This document shows, piece after piece, positions 46,570 to 56,132 of a DNA stretch of 64,000 bases. The notes beneath the pieces were generated by a model. That model had not been told where the DNA came from. It ran no database searches and saw nothing but the letters and a program-made list of their open reading frames with translations. Location: the NCBI RefSeq assembly GCF_003640545.1, contig NZ_CP025121.1, forward strand, positions 434,001 to 498,000, read 5' to 3'. The position numbers and the translations under genes are program-made. Positions within the stretch are counted from its first letter, which is position 1. Each line of letters begins with the position of its first letter. Source of the stretch: Candidatus Phytoplasma ziziphi (lineage in GTDB: Bacteria; Bacillota_I; Bacilli_A; Acholeplasmatales; Acholeplasmataceae).

Positions 46570-47456
46570 AATTTTATTTTTATATTTATTAATTAAAGTA
46601 ATTAAATAATTTTTTGTAAAATTAAATTGGTTAATAATTTATTTTTGTAATTCATTTAAATTGATATTTTGAAATCTTTTTTTGTGAATTGCCATCAACT
46701 ATTATATATTAATTTATCGTTTTTTATGCTAAAATTAAAAGCTTTTTCTATTTCATTTTTACCTTTTATTTTTATAATAAATTTATTTTATATTAAAGAT
46801 TGTATTTTAACTATTTGTTCGAAAATAAAAGCTGGAACAACCTTCTTTTATTGATTGTCTAATAATTTATTTCATGTTTTTTAAAATTTTAATTTTACCT
46901 TTATAAGGTAAATTATTTAAATAATTTAAATTTTTATTAATCTATTTAAATTCGTAAGGAATAGTCATCAGTGAATAGTTCAACTTCATGATAACTAGTC
47001 ATTTCTAAATTTTCTAAATTTTCGTTTTTTGTGCCCTCATAATCATAAAAAAACTTTATTAATCAATCGATTTGTTTTTGAATAAAAGTTAATAAATTTT
47101 ATGTTTTTACCATTAATTTTGTAAAAAATATTTTTAATTATTTTTCTAGTAAGCGAATTATAATTAATAGTATAATTTTTTGTTTGGCTATCTAATTTAA
47201 AAGCAATTAGTTTAATGAAATTTTCAGTAAATTTTCCATAGGTAACAAAATATTGTGTTGTTAAAACACGGTTAAATCGGAATGTCTTTTGTGTTATATA
47301 CGTTCCAGTATATTTATCATAATCAAAAATAAATTTAATTTTTGCTCTATCGTTCCAAAATTGAAATTGTTGATGTAATTTTTTTATTTCGTTCTAAATA
47401 ATAATTGATATAATCTATTGTTTTATTTGTTCTTTTAAATATTTTTTTAAAATCAT
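46570..47456 (-). pseudogene. Decayed minus-strand hypothetical gene
   Basis: The best-preserved part starts at ATG 47456 and runs in one frame to 47043, with two early stop codons and then about 110 codons of protein-like sequence (AKIKFIFDYDKYTGTYI, KTFRFNRVLTTQYFVTYGKF, KLIAFKLDSQTKNYTINYN). The sequence continues after a frameshift (DYEGTKNENLENLEMTSYHE) and in further fragments down to about 46570. The family is not recognised. Multiple stops and shifts show that it is dead. The left limit is approximate. Confidence 0.5.
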
Positions 47457-47692
47457 TTGTAATTAATGTGTTAATAATTTTTTTTCTCCTTTATTTTTTT
47501 AATTTATTTATTTTACAAATTGTATTAATTAAAACTTGTTAAATTAAATTCATTTCTTTATTTTATTTATTTTTTGTAAATATGTGATTTCGTCTTTATT
47601 TATTGTTTTTATTTTTTTTATTATGTTAAATCGCTTTCAAAATTTTAACCTCTTTTTTTCTTGTTTGGATTTTTTCCTATATAAAAAGAAAA

Positions 47693-47730
47693 AAGCCAAA
47701 CTATTTATTTTTCAATAAATAATTTGGCTT
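47693..47730 (-). terminator. Terminator-like inverted repeat
   Basis: Bases 47693-47709 and 47714-47730 form a 17-bp stem with one mismatch. Read on the minus strand the stem is followed by a T-rich run, so that orientation fits better. The remaining part of 47457-47817 shows no gene. Confidence 0.5.
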
Positions 47731-47817
47731 TCCGAATTAGTAATTTTAAAAAAGTATTAAATTATCAAGCAGTAAAAAGTAGTAAAAAGCATTGAAAATA
47801 AGAAAAATGAAAAAAAT

Positions 47818-48270
47818 ATGAAAATTCAAGAAAATAAAAATAAATTAATTATTGTCGTAATGGTTTTAATTATTCTTTTATCAATCGTTTTGTACTTTTT
47901 TTATAATTATCGAATTCCATCTAATTTAAAAATAGATGAAACAAAAAAAATAACTAAAAAAATAATTTTCAAATTAAAAGAAACATCATTAAAAGAAAAT
48001 AAAATTAAAGAATTAAAAACAAAAAGGACTGCTTTTTTACAAAATTATTTATTAATGAATTCTGAACTTGATCAGATGTTTGACGAATTACGGAAATTAC
48101 ATTCAAAACATTATGTATATGGAACTCTTGATTTAGCAGGTCTTTGTGAAAAAACTGAATGCGCAAATCAAAATAAAAAAATGAATGAATTAAGAGATAA
48201 ATTTCATTACGCCAGAGAACAAATAGAAGCTATCGACAAACAAATCAAAGAACTAGAAAACCAAATATAA
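47818..48270 (+). CDS. Hypothetical membrane-anchored coiled-coil protein
   Basis: No family recognised. The 150 residues start with a short charged tail and one membrane segment (about 10-28), which could be an uncleaved signal anchor. A Lys/Glu-rich coiled coil follows, with two cysteines in C-E-K-T-E-C near 110-116 and a final coiled coil. It is intact, flanked by decayed genes, and closed by a terminator. A truncated look-alike begins at 48416. The start ATG lacks a clear ribosome site (AGAAAAATGAAAAAAAT precedes it). Confidence 0.6.
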   Translation: MKIQENKNKLIIVVMVLIILLSIVLYFFYNYRIPSNLKIDETKKITKKIIFKLKETSLKENKIKELKTKRTAFLQNYLLMNSELDQMFDELRKLHSKHYVYGTLDLAGLCEKTECANQNKKMNELRDKFHYAREQIEAIDKQIKELENQI

Positions 48271-48286
48271 TAAAATTTTAATTATT

Positions 48287-48320
48287 AAAGAATCAAATTA
48301 GTTTTTGATTCTTTTTTATT
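48287..48320 (+). terminator. Terminator after hypothetical gene
   Basis: AAAGAATCAAA (48287-48297) pairs with 48304-48314, followed by T-rich sequence. Confidence 0.75.
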
Positions 48321-48328
48321 ATAAATAA

Positions 48329-48385
48329 TTTAAGTTAATTAAAATAAACTTAATTTTAAATTAACTTTATTTTAATTAACTTAAA
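48329..48385. repeat. Perfect 20-bp inverted repeat, 17-nt loop
   Basis: Bases 48329-48348 and 48366-48385 are exact reverse complements. The loop contains partial copies of the same AATT-rich words, so slipped or longer foldings are possible. It lies directly after a proper terminator, so it is not needed for termination. Confidence 0.8.
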
Positions 48386-48415
48386 AATAAAATAGAAATC
48401 AAAGAATAAAAAAAT

Positions 48416-48627
48416 ATGAAAATTAAAAATAAAAAATTTTATATTTTATTAATTTTATTTATAATTATTATTATTTTTATAATTTTTTTAGTGTTAAATT
48501 TTTAAATTACTTCAAAGCGATCAAGAAATTCACTAATATTACTTAAGAACTATTTAACGACTTAAACAATGATGTCAGCCAATTATGGAAAAATATGAGA
48601 CTTTTAAAAGTACTAAAAGAAAATTAA
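48416..48627 (+). pseudogene. Remnant of a small membrane protein gene
   Basis: An ATG at 48416 opens 29 codons: MKIKNKK and a hydrophobic helix, like the start of the gene at 47818. After a stop and frame change the sequence continues as YFKAIKKFTNIT, a TAA, then ELFNDLNNDVSQLWKNMRLL and a final stop. Together they look like a frameshifted, shortened relative of the preceding gene. Confidence 0.4.
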
Positions 48628-48746
48628 AAATATATTTTTGTCAACTTAATTCCTTCTTTCTTTTGTGTTAAAAAGTTAAAAATAAGTTTCATCAAAAACT
48701 TAAAACTTACATTTTTTTAATTTAATTAATTTATTATATTATATAA

Positions 48747-48826
48747 TGGTCAGAAAGGCAGGATTTAAACCCATGACCTCTTGGTTCCAAACTACAAACA
48801 CCATACTAAAATTTAGCTACTTTCTA
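48747..48826 (-). pseudogene. Degenerate tRNA-Pro-like sequence
   Basis: Read on the minus strand this 80-nt stretch follows the intact tRNA-Pro(TGG) of 22660-22736 throughout: AAGTAGCT, TTTGG in the anticodon loop, AGAGGTC, AAATCCTG and a final A-CCA. The seven acceptor pairs can all form (TAGAAAG with CTTTCTG). The anticodon stem has an insertion and no longer pairs, and GGTTCAAAT became GGTTTAAAT. It is probably a dead copy, although a divergent tRNA cannot be fully excluded. The flanks (48628-48746 and 48827-49037) hold nothing else that I can see. Confidence 0.6.
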
Positions 48827-49037
48827 ATTATGATAAAATAGTTTAAAAAAACAAAAATTAAATAATAAAAATATTTAATCCTTCATATATATTCTCGAAA
48901 TGATAATTTTACAATGTAAAGTTATATTAAAAAAAGAAAAGTTCATAAAAATATTTAAGAATTTAAATTGAATTTTTAATTTCTTTTTTGATTAATTAAT
49001 AAATTTTAAATTTATATTATTTTGTGTAATTTATTTC

Positions 49038-49073
49038 AAAAAAGAATGGAATATTAATTCCGCTTTTCTTTTT
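49038..49073 (-). terminator. Probable terminator of the pot/phe minus-strand run
   Basis: GGAAT (49048-49052) pairs with ATTCC (49057-49061), and the stem extends imperfectly into flanking A and T tracts. It lies about 75 bp beyond the potD stop in the direction of minus-strand transcription. Confidence 0.45.
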
Positions 49074-49148
49074 AAATAAAAAATAATTTTAATTTTTATA
49101 TAAAAAAATTTTAAATCAAAAAATATCTAAAATTATAAAATAAGATAA

Positions 49149-50312
49149 TTATATCTTTATAAAGATATATATTAACAAAAATAAAAATAAAATAATTAAA
49201 CCTAAAATAATTAAATATTTATCTTTAGGATCGGGATAAGAATAAATTTCGTTCCAAGCATCGCTAATTTGTTTTTTATATGTTTCATCGTATTTATATA
49301 TCTTATCTTTATCATTTATTTCTAATTCTAAACGATGATCGTTTTTTGTTATTCCAACATAAGGAGAATCGTAATTAATAAAATCATTATTTTTTTGTAT
49401 ATTTTCAGTTTTTAATAAAAAATTAATAAAATCGTAAGCCCCTTCTTTTTTACTTTCTTTAGGCAAAACTAATCCATCAAACCAAATATTAGTTCCTTCA
49501 TTAGTAAATGGATAATATTCTAAATTGTTATTTTGTTTCATTAAATATCTTGCGTCGCCTGAATAAGCTACAGCAATATCATAATATTCATTGTTTTCTA
49601 TTTTCATTCTATCTAATAATTGATCAGTGATAAAAGATAGGTTAATATTTTTTCTTTTTAAGTCTATTAACCATTTTTTAGCTTTTTCGATATCTTGTTT
49701 TGAATTTTTATTAATATCTTTATCATCTTCGTTTATAGCTTTTAATCCTATAAACATTCCTTCAAAAGCATTATTGTATAAAGCGATTTTATATTCAGGA
49801 TTTATTATGAAATCTTTCCATTTTTTAGGTAATTCTGATTTTTTATTTTCTTTTTCAGGAAATTTATTTTTTTTATATAAAAGTCCCAAATTTCCATAAA
49901 AATATGGAATAGTAAATGTGAATATTTGTTCATCTATTTTTTTTTTAAAAGTGTTAGAGAAATTGTTATCAAATTCTGGTAATTTTAAAAATTTATTATC
50001 AATTTTTTCTAAATGATTATCTTTTAATTGTTCGATAGCGTATTCGCTTAAAATAGCGATATCATATTTATTACCAGCTTTAATTTTGTTAACTGCTAAT
50101 TCATTAGATGAAAAAAAACTTTGTTTTATAATAAATTTATCTGATTGTTCATTATATTCTTTTATAATACTAGGTTCAATATATTCTCCCCAATTGAATA
50201 ATAAAATAACCTTTTTATTATTTAGATTTTTATTTTTCATTTTTAAATAATAAAATAAACATAAAAATAAAATAGAAACAACAATGATAATAGAAAATAT
50301 TTTTTTTTTCAT
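49149..50312 (-). CDS. potD: Spermidine/putrescine-binding protein PotD, membrane-anchored
   Basis: Extracytoplasmic receptor of the polyamine ABC importer, 387 residues. An N-terminal hydrophobic segment (4-22) is followed by LLFNWGEYIEPSIIKEY, the classic PotD/PotF start. Y-D-I-A-I-L-S, F-Y-G-N-L-G-L-L-Y and the conserved aromatic residues for the ligand follow. Unusually, residues about 364-385 form a second membrane helix, so the protein may be tethered at both ends. No lipobox cysteine stands at the usual place. It starts 6 bp after potC and is last in the operon. A 20-bp palindrome (49150-49169) overlaps its stop. Confidence 0.92.
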   Translation of the reverse strand: MKKKIFSIIIVVSILFLCLFYYLKMKNKNLNNKKVILLFNWGEYIEPSIIKEYNEQSDKFIIKQSFFSSNELAVNKIKAGNKYDIAILSEYAIEQLKDNHLEKIDNKFLKLPEFDNNFSNTFKKKIDEQIFTFTIPYFYGNLGLLYKKNKFPEKENKKSELPKKWKDFIINPEYKIALYNNAFEGMFIGLKAINEDDKDINKNSKQDIEKAKKWLIDLKRKNINLSFITDQLLDRMKIENNEYYDIAVAYSGDARYLMKQNNNLEYYPFTNEGTNIWFDGLVLPKESKKEGAYDFINFLLKTENIQKNNDFINYDSPYVGITKNDHRLELEINDKDKIYKYDETYKKQISDAWNEIYSYPDPKDKYLIILGLIILFLFLLIYIFIKI

Positions 50313-50318
50313 TTATGA

Positions 50319-51107
50319 TTATGATCTTTTCCTAATTTTTATTAATTCAATTGTTATTTTACATAAAACAACTAAAATTAAAATAGAAGATAAAGCGTTA
50401 ATAGTAGGATTAATCGTTCCTTTTAAACTATAAATATAAGCAGATATATTTTGATAATCGGAACCACCGGCAAAATAAGAAATAATAAAATCATCAAAAG
50501 ATAATGCAAATGCAATACCAGCGCTAGTCAACATAACATCTTTTAATTGAGGCAAAATTATTTTAATAAGAGTCTGAAAAGATGTCGCTCCTAAATCATA
50601 AGCGGCTTCAATTAAATCTAATTCTAAAACGCAACATTTACTATATACGGAAATTAAAACATAAGGGACGCTAAAGGAAATATGAGCCAATAACATTCTC
50701 CAAAAACTACTTTTTAAACCAATAAAACTAAATAAAACAAATAAAGCTAAGGCATTAATAATTTCAGGTATAATAATGGAAAATTGATTCATATTTAATA
50801 TAAATTGGCGCCATTTTTTTTTATAATTCATTAAAGAAATAGCCGCTAAAGTTCCTAAAATAGTAGAAATTATAGTGGATAAAATAGCAATTTGAAAAGT
50901 GATAAATATAGAAGATTTAATAGTTGAATCTTCTAAAATTTTATGATACCATTTAAAACCGAATTTATTAAAATGAACCAAGGAAGAAATTCTTCCTTCG
51001 TTTTCATTAAAAGAAAAAATAATTAAAGAAATTATAGGTAAATAAATAAAAAGAAGAATCAAAAATAAATATATCAAATATAATTTTTTTTTATTTATTT
51101 TAAACAT
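50319..51107 (-). CDS. potC: Spermidine/putrescine ABC transporter permease PotC
   Basis: Inner-membrane permease of 262 residues with six predicted helices. The cytoplasmic coupling loop reads IEAAYDLGATSFQTLIKIILPQL, the EAA motif. I chose ATG 51107, which overlaps the potB stop by eight bases and suggests translational coupling. A TTG at 51128 would add seven residues. ISYFAGGSDYQNIS near the end is a typical PotC segment (F-x-x-G). Confidence 0.93.
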   Translation of the reverse strand: MFKINKKKLYLIYLFLILLFIYLPIISLIIFSFNENEGRISSLVHFNKFGFKWYHKILEDSTIKSSIFITFQIAILSTIISTILGTLAAISLMNYKKKWRQFILNMNQFSIIIPEIINALALFVLFSFIGLKSSFWRMLLAHISFSVPYVLISVYSKCCVLELDLIEAAYDLGATSFQTLIKIILPQLKDVMLTSAGIAFALSFDDFIISYFAGGSDYQNISAYIYSLKGTINPTINALSSILILVVLCKITIELIKIRKRS

Positions 51108-51942
51108 TAGATTTATTTTTTTTTTCAAATTGATTCTTCTTATAAAAAGTTAAAATATAAAGCATTAAAAACGTCAAATTCATAGCAATAGCGCAAGCGC
51201 TTTTAAGATCGCCAATCAAAAAAGTTTTATTTTCAATTAATTCGCTAATAACAGTAATAGTTGTTGGGCCTAAATATTTAGGAACAACAAGATTAGTTGA
51301 AATTTGTAAAGAAACTAAAATAACTCCTGTAGTTAATCCTGGAAGAGATAAAGGAAAAATGATTTTTTTAAAAATTTGTTTTTCATTTGCTCCTAAATCT
51401 TTAGCTGAATTAATTAAATTATGATCTATTTTAGAAATACTAAGAAAAATAGGTAAAAACATATAAGGCAGGAATAAATAAACAAATCCAATTAACATTG
51501 CTGAATTAGTTTCTAATAAATTTATACCGAAAATTTTTCTTATTAAAAAAAAAATTTGCATCAAAGATTGGGTTTTTAAAATCATATTAATCCATATTGT
51601 ACCATTAATTAATAAAATTAAGATGGATTGGATTGGTGTACTACATTTAGAAACTATATAAGCGAGAGGATAAGTTATTAGAAGGATAAAAAAAGTCGAT
51701 ATAATCGCTATTAATATAGATCGAAATAAAACATAAATAAAAACTTTTGTAGTATAAAAATCTTTATAATATTTCCAAGTAAAAGAAATGTTAAAAAGAC
51801 TATTTTTATTACTTTCTTGAATAGAATCTAAAAAAATAATAAAAATAGGAATTAAAATAAATAAAATAAGAATTATAAAATAAGGTAAAGATAAAAATTT
51901 ATAAAATTTATTTTCTTTTTTATTTTGTATGCGAGAAAGCAT
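51100..51942 (-). CDS. potB: Spermidine/putrescine ABC transporter permease PotB
   Basis: Partner permease of 280 residues and about six helices. The EAA loop is INSAKDLGANEKQIFKKIIFPLSLPGL. LVVPKYLGPTTITVISELIENK is characteristic of PotB. GGAGG lies 14 nt before the ATG, and potA ends 5 bp upstream, so potA-potB-potC-potD is one unit. The C terminus overlaps the potC start. Confidence 0.93.
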   Translation of the reverse strand: MLSRIQNKKENKFYKFLSLPYFIILILFILIPIFIIFLDSIQESNKNSLFNISFTWKYYKDFYTTKVFIYVLFRSILIAIISTFFILLITYPLAYIVSKCSTPIQSILILLINGTIWINMILKTQSLMQIFFLIRKIFGINLLETNSAMLIGFVYLFLPYMFLPIFLSISKIDHNLINSAKDLGANEKQIFKKIIFPLSLPGLTTGVILVSLQISTNLVVPKYLGPTTITVISELIENKTFLIGDLKSACAIAMNLTFLMLYILTFYKKNQFEKKNKSNV

Positions 51943-51947
51943 TTTAA

Positions 51948-53264
51948 TTATAATACCTCCATAATATGTAAGTCTTCAGGATTAAAAAAAATACTTATTT
52001 GAGTATTGACTTCTACAAAATCAGTTGTATGTACAATGTAATTACGATATTTAGTTTTTATATTTACTTCCCAATGAACTCCTTTGAACGAAATATAATT
52101 AACAATTCCGTCAAATAATCCTTTTTCTGGTTCAAAAATATCAATATCTTCAGGACGGATAACAATATCTACTTTTTGATTTTTTATAAAACCGGAATCT
52201 ACACATTTTAAATTTTTATCATCAAAAAAAACTAAAAAATCTTCTTTCATAATTCCTGAAATTAAATTAGATTCACCTATAAATTTGGCTATAAATTTGT
52301 TAGCAGGTTCGTTATAAATATCTTGTGGCGTCCCTATTTGTTGAATTACTCCTTGGTTAATAATAACTATTTTATCGCTCATAGTTAAAGCTTCTTCTTG
52401 GTTATGAGTAACAAAAATAAAAGTAATTCCTGAATTTCTTTGTATTTCTTTTAATTCATATTGCATTTCTTGTCTTAATTTTAAATCTAATGCTGCTAAA
52501 GGTTCATCTAATAATAAAACTTTAGGTTTATTAATTAAAGCTCGGGCTATAGCCACTCTTTGTTGTTGGCCTCCTGATAATTGATTAATATCTCTATTTT
52601 CTAATCCTATTAAACCTACTAATTTTAAATAATGTAAAACTTTTTCTTTTATAAATAATTCTTTTTGTTTTGGTGATAAAAGTTTGTTTTTTAATTTAGA
52701 AAATTCTTTATAAAAATTTGTTTCTATAATTGTTTTTTTTATTTTAAGATCTTTTTTGAATTTTTCGAATGAAGGATTTTGTTTTTTCCAAAAGAACTCG
52801 AAAAAAGAAAAAAAAGATTTTTTATTTTGTTTAGAAATATTAGAATTTGTTTGTTCGGTTTTAATTTTATATTCTTGTTTTATTTTTTCTATTTGTTCTT
52901 TTTTTTGTATTTTTAAATTTTTTATTTTTTGTTCATATTTTTCATTTAAATTTTTAATTCTTAATCCGAAAGCGATATTTTCGAAAACATTCAAATGCGG
53001 AAATAAAGCGTATTTTTGAAAAACTGTATTAATTAATCTTTTATGAGGAGCAACATTTATAATACTTTCGTTATTAAATAAAATATCTCCGTTGCTCATA
53101 TCTTCGAAACCGCCAATAATTTTTAAAATAGTAGTTTTTCCACAACCCGAAGGCCCTAATAAAGTTACAAATTCGTTTTCTTTAATTTCTAAATTAATAT
53201 CATTTAAAATAATTTGATTATTGATTACTTTTGTGATATTTTTTAATTCTATTAAGTTTGTCAT
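51948..53264 (-). CDS. potA: Spermidine/putrescine ABC transporter ATPase PotA with large insertion
   Basis: Energises polyamine import. The start ATG 53264 follows AAAGGAC, and a TTG seven codons upstream would overlap that site. The 438 residues include Walker A GPSGCGKT (37-44), the Q-loop QKYALFPHLNV, signature LSGGQQQR (219-226), Walker B VLLLDEPLAALD and the TH switch. A C-terminal TOBE-like regulatory domain follows (VIRPEDIDIFE). Between the Q-loop and the signature, residues about 104-205 are a Lys-rich coiled-coil insertion not found in typical PotA. Mycoplasma PotA proteins are also reported to be enlarged. Confidence 0.94.
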   Translation of the reverse strand: MTNLIELKNITKVINNQIILNDINLEIKENEFVTLLGPSGCGKTTILKIIGGFEDMSNGDILFNNESIINVAPHKRLINTVFQKYALFPHLNVFENIAFGLRIKNLNEKYEQKIKNLKIQKKEQIEKIKQEYKIKTEQTNSNISKQNKKSFFSFFEFFWKKQNPSFEKFKKDLKIKKTIIETNFYKEFSKLKNKLLSPKQKELFIKEKVLHYLKLVGLIGLENRDINQLSGGQQQRVAIARALINKPKVLLLDEPLAALDLKLRQEMQYELKEIQRNSGITFIFVTHNQEEALTMSDKIVIINQGVIQQIGTPQDIYNEPANKFIAKFIGESNLISGIMKEDFLVFFDDKNLKCVDSGFIKNQKVDIVIRPEDIDIFEPEKGLFDGIVNYISFKGVHWEVNIKTKYRNYIVHTTDFVEVNTQISIFFNPEDLHIMEVL

Positions 53265-53304
53265 TTCGTCCTTTCTTACAAACAAACTAAATATTTTAAA
53301 TAAT

Positions 53305-55128
53305 TTATTTGTTATCGCTAGATAAAATAGCTAAAAAGGCTTTTTGAGGCAACGTTACTTTTCCTAATGATTTCATTTTTTTCTTACCTTTTTTTTGTTT
53401 AGCTAATAATTTTTTTTTTCGAGTAACATCTCCACCGTAACATTTATCAATAACATTCTTACGCATAGATTTAATATTTTCTCTTGTTATTATTTTTTTT
53501 CCTATAGCGGCTTGAATAACTATTTCAAACATTTGTTTAGGAATTAAATCTTTTAATTTTTGACAAATTTTTTTGGATCTTTGATATGCAAAACTTTCGT
53601 GACTAATAAAAGATAAAGAATCAACTATTTCTGAATTTAATAAAATATCTACTTTTTTTAATTTACTAGGATAATATTCATCTAATTGATAATCGAAAGA
53701 GGCATAACCTTGAGTAGAAGATTTTAGTTTATCAAAATAATTATAAATAGCCTCTGAAAGAGGTAATAAATATTTCAACATTACTCTATCACGATCTAAG
53801 TATTGAATATCTTGTAATTGCCCTCTTTTATTTTGAGAAATTTCCATTACTGTTCCGATATACATTTTAGGACAAGTTAAAAAAGCTTTGATATAAGGTT
53901 CTTCGATGCGTTCGATAGATTGATTATAAGGCCATTTAGCTAAATTATCGACAATAATTTTTTTATTATTGACTTGATAAATATGCAAAACTACAGAGGG
54001 CGCTGTAATAATAACTTCGATTCCAAATTCTCTAACAATTCTTTCTTTAGTAATTTCCATATGTAAAAGTCCTAAAAAACCAATTCTAAAACCGACACCT
54101 AACATCTTTGAACTTTCTTTTTCGTAACTTAAAGAAGAATCGTTTAATCTTAATTTTTGTAAAGCTTCTGTTAAATGTCCGAATTTCTTTAAATCAGCAG
54201 GAAATAGGCCACAAAAAACAACTGGATTAATACGACGATAACCAGGTAAAGCAGGCACTTGTTGATTATGACTTAAAGTAATTGTATCTCCTACACGAAC
54301 ATCGTCAATATTTTTTATAAAAGCAGTTAAATAACCAACATCTCCGGCTGCTAAAAAATCTTTTTTGATTGGTTGTGGTCGGAACACACCTACTTCCATT
54401 ACTTCATAATTAGTTTGGCTTGAAATAAAACGGATTTTATCTCCTTTTTTAATAATCCCATTAACAACACGAATAGAAGGGATAACTCCTTTATAAGAGT
54501 TAAAAATAGAATCAAAAATTAAAGCTTGTAATGGTTTTCGAGCATCTCCTTGAGGGTGTGGAATATATTTTACAATATTATTTAAAATTTCTGGAACACC
54601 CGCACCCGTTTTACCACTCGCGACAACCATTTTGTCAACATCTAAATTTAATTTATCTTTAATTTCTTTTTTTGTTTTTTCGATATCCGCCGCTGGTAAA
54701 TCGACTTTATTTAAAACAGGAATAATCGTTAAATTATTTTCTAAAGCTAAATAAACATTGGTCAAAGTTTGAGCTTGTATCCCTTGTGTAGCGTCGATTA
54801 CCAAAAGGACTCCTTCACAAGCGGCTAAAGAGCGTGATACTTCATAATTAAAATCAATATGCCCAGGTGTATCAATTAAATTCATAATATATTCTTCGTT
54901 ATTTTCGTTTTTATAATGAATTTCTGCTGTATTTAATTTGATAGTAATCCCTTTTTCTCTTTCTAGATCCATAGAATCTAAAATTTGAGATTTCATATTT
55001 CTTTTTTGAATCGTATTCGTAATTTCTAAAATTCTATCAGCCAAAGTAGATTTACCATGATCTATATGCGCAATGATAGAAAAATTCCGAATTTTTTTCT
55101 TTTTTTGATTTATTTGTTCTAAATTCAT
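53305..55128 (-). CDS. lepA: Elongation factor 4 (LepA)
   Basis: Ribosomal back-translocation GTPase, 607 residues. G motifs are [36 protein letters not shown] and NKVDLPAA. The LepA-specific C-terminal domain ends [24 protein letters not shown], which sits in the A-site. ATG 55128 is preceded by AATAGGTTTGAGT, and a TTG two codons earlier is less likely. It is separated by 40 bp from potA and 53 bp from rsgA. Confidence 0.97.
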   Translation of the reverse strand: MNLEQINQKKKKIRNFSIIAHIDHGKSTLADRILEITNTIQKRNMKSQILDSMDLEREKGITIKLNTAEIHYKNENNEEYIMNLIDTPGHIDFNYEVSRSLAACEGVLLVIDATQGIQAQTLTNVYLALENNLTIIPVLNKVDLPAADIEKTKKEIKDKLNLDVDKMVVASGKTGAGVPEILNNIVKYIPHPQGDARKPLQALIFDSIFNSYKGVIPSIRVVNGIIKKGDKIRFISSQTNYEVMEVGVFRPQPIKKDFLAAGDVGYLTAFIKNIDDVRVGDTITLSHNQQVPALPGYRRINPVVFCGLFPADLKKFGHLTEALQKLRLNDSSLSYEKESSKMLGVGFRIGFLGLLHMEITKERIVREFGIEVIITAPSVVLHIYQVNNKKIIVDNLAKWPYNQSIERIEEPYIKAFLTCPKMYIGTVMEISQNKRGQLQDIQYLDRDRVMLKYLLPLSEAIYNYFDKLKSSTQGYASFDYQLDEYYPSKLKKVDILLNSEIVDSLSFISHESFAYQRSKKICQKLKDLIPKQMFEIVIQAAIGKKIITRENIKSMRKNVIDKCYGGDVTRKKKLLAKQKKGKKKMKSLGKVTLPQKAFLAILSSDNK

Positions 55129-55181
55129 ACTCAAACCTATTAATGATAATTTTTTTAGAAAATATAATTATAAATAAAAAA

Positions 55182-56099
55182 TTAATTTTTATTTTTTTTC
55201 TTTTCACTTATTTCTTTTATAAAAGATAAATAATTATGATAACGAATAGAAGAAATTAAACCTTCTTGATAAGCTTCTTTAATTTTACATTTTTTTTCAT
55301 TAATATGTAAACAACTATAATTAAAAAAACATTGATCCGCAAAAATTAAAAAATCATCATAAAAATTTTTAACTTCTTCGATTTTAAAATCTAATAAATC
55401 TAATTTTGAAAATCCTGGGGTATCAGCGATATAACCTTCATGAAAAAAAAACAACTTAGAGTTTTTAGTAGTATGTTTTCCTCTATTTAAATATTCGGAA
55501 ATTTCTTGAGTTTTAAGATTTAGAGAAGTTAAAGCGTTGATTAAGGTAGATTTTCCTACACCTGTTTGACCTGCTAAAATAGTTATTTCATTAGTGAAAA
55601 GATTATATAAAGGATCTAAACCAAATCTATTTTTGCTATCTATATAATAAATAGGAAAAAATTTTTTATAATAAGATATTTTATCTCGGAATAAAATTAA
55701 TTCCGGTTCAGAAATTAAATCTATTTTAGTAAAAATTAAAATAATTTTTAATTTAAATTTTTTTAAAATTAATAAAAATTTATCTAATAATTTAAAATGA
55801 AATTTAGGCTTTACTAAAGAAAAAACTAAAAAAACTTGAGTGATATTGCTTATATTAGGTCTATTTAAAGAATTCGAACGTGGCAAAATACTATCAATAA
55901 AAAATTGATTATCTTTCGTTTCGTATAAAACTAAATCACCAATTTTTATTTTAGAATATTCTAAATCATTATTTGTTTCTTTTTTAAAATTATAATATTT
56001 TATTTTTCCTCTTACTTGAGCATTAATTTGTTGTTTTGTTTCTAAATCTATAAGTAAATATTCTTTTATTAAAAATTCAATTACGATACCTTTACGCAA
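55182..56099 (-). CDS. rsgA: Ribosome small subunit GTPase RsgA
   Basis: Circularly permuted GTPase that matures the 30S subunit, 305 residues. The order is N-terminal OB fold, then G4 (FTKIDL) before G1 (AGQTGVGKSTLINAL), G2 (GKHTT) and G3 (DTPGFSKL), the permutation that defines the family. The C-terminal zinc site is C-x(5)-C-x-H-x(5)-C (QCFFNYSCLHINEKKC). The start is TTG at 56099, ten bases after GGAG. It lies in the minus-strand run between pheT and lepA. Confidence 0.94.
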   Translation of the reverse strand: MRKGIVIEFLIKEYLLIDLETKQQINAQVRGKIKYYNFKKETNNDLEYSKIKIGDLVLYETKDNQFFIDSILPRSNSLNRPNISNITQVFLVFSLVKPKFHFKLLDKFLLILKKFKLKIILIFTKIDLISEPELILFRDKISYYKKFFPIYYIDSKNRFGLDPLYNLFTNEITILAGQTGVGKSTLINALTSLNLKTQEISEYLNRGKHTTKNSKLFFFHEGYIADTPGFSKLDLLDFKIEEVKNFYDDFLIFADQCFFNYSCLHINEKKCKIKEAYQEGLISSIRYHNYLSFIKEISEKKKNKN

Positions 56100-56132
56100 A
56101 TAAATACAACTCCATATTAATATATTTATTAA

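Noticed and set aside
46669-46854. Plus-strand frame of 61 codons with hydrophobic sequence
   Set aside because: It is the antisense of the decayed minus-strand gene and lacks a ribosome site.
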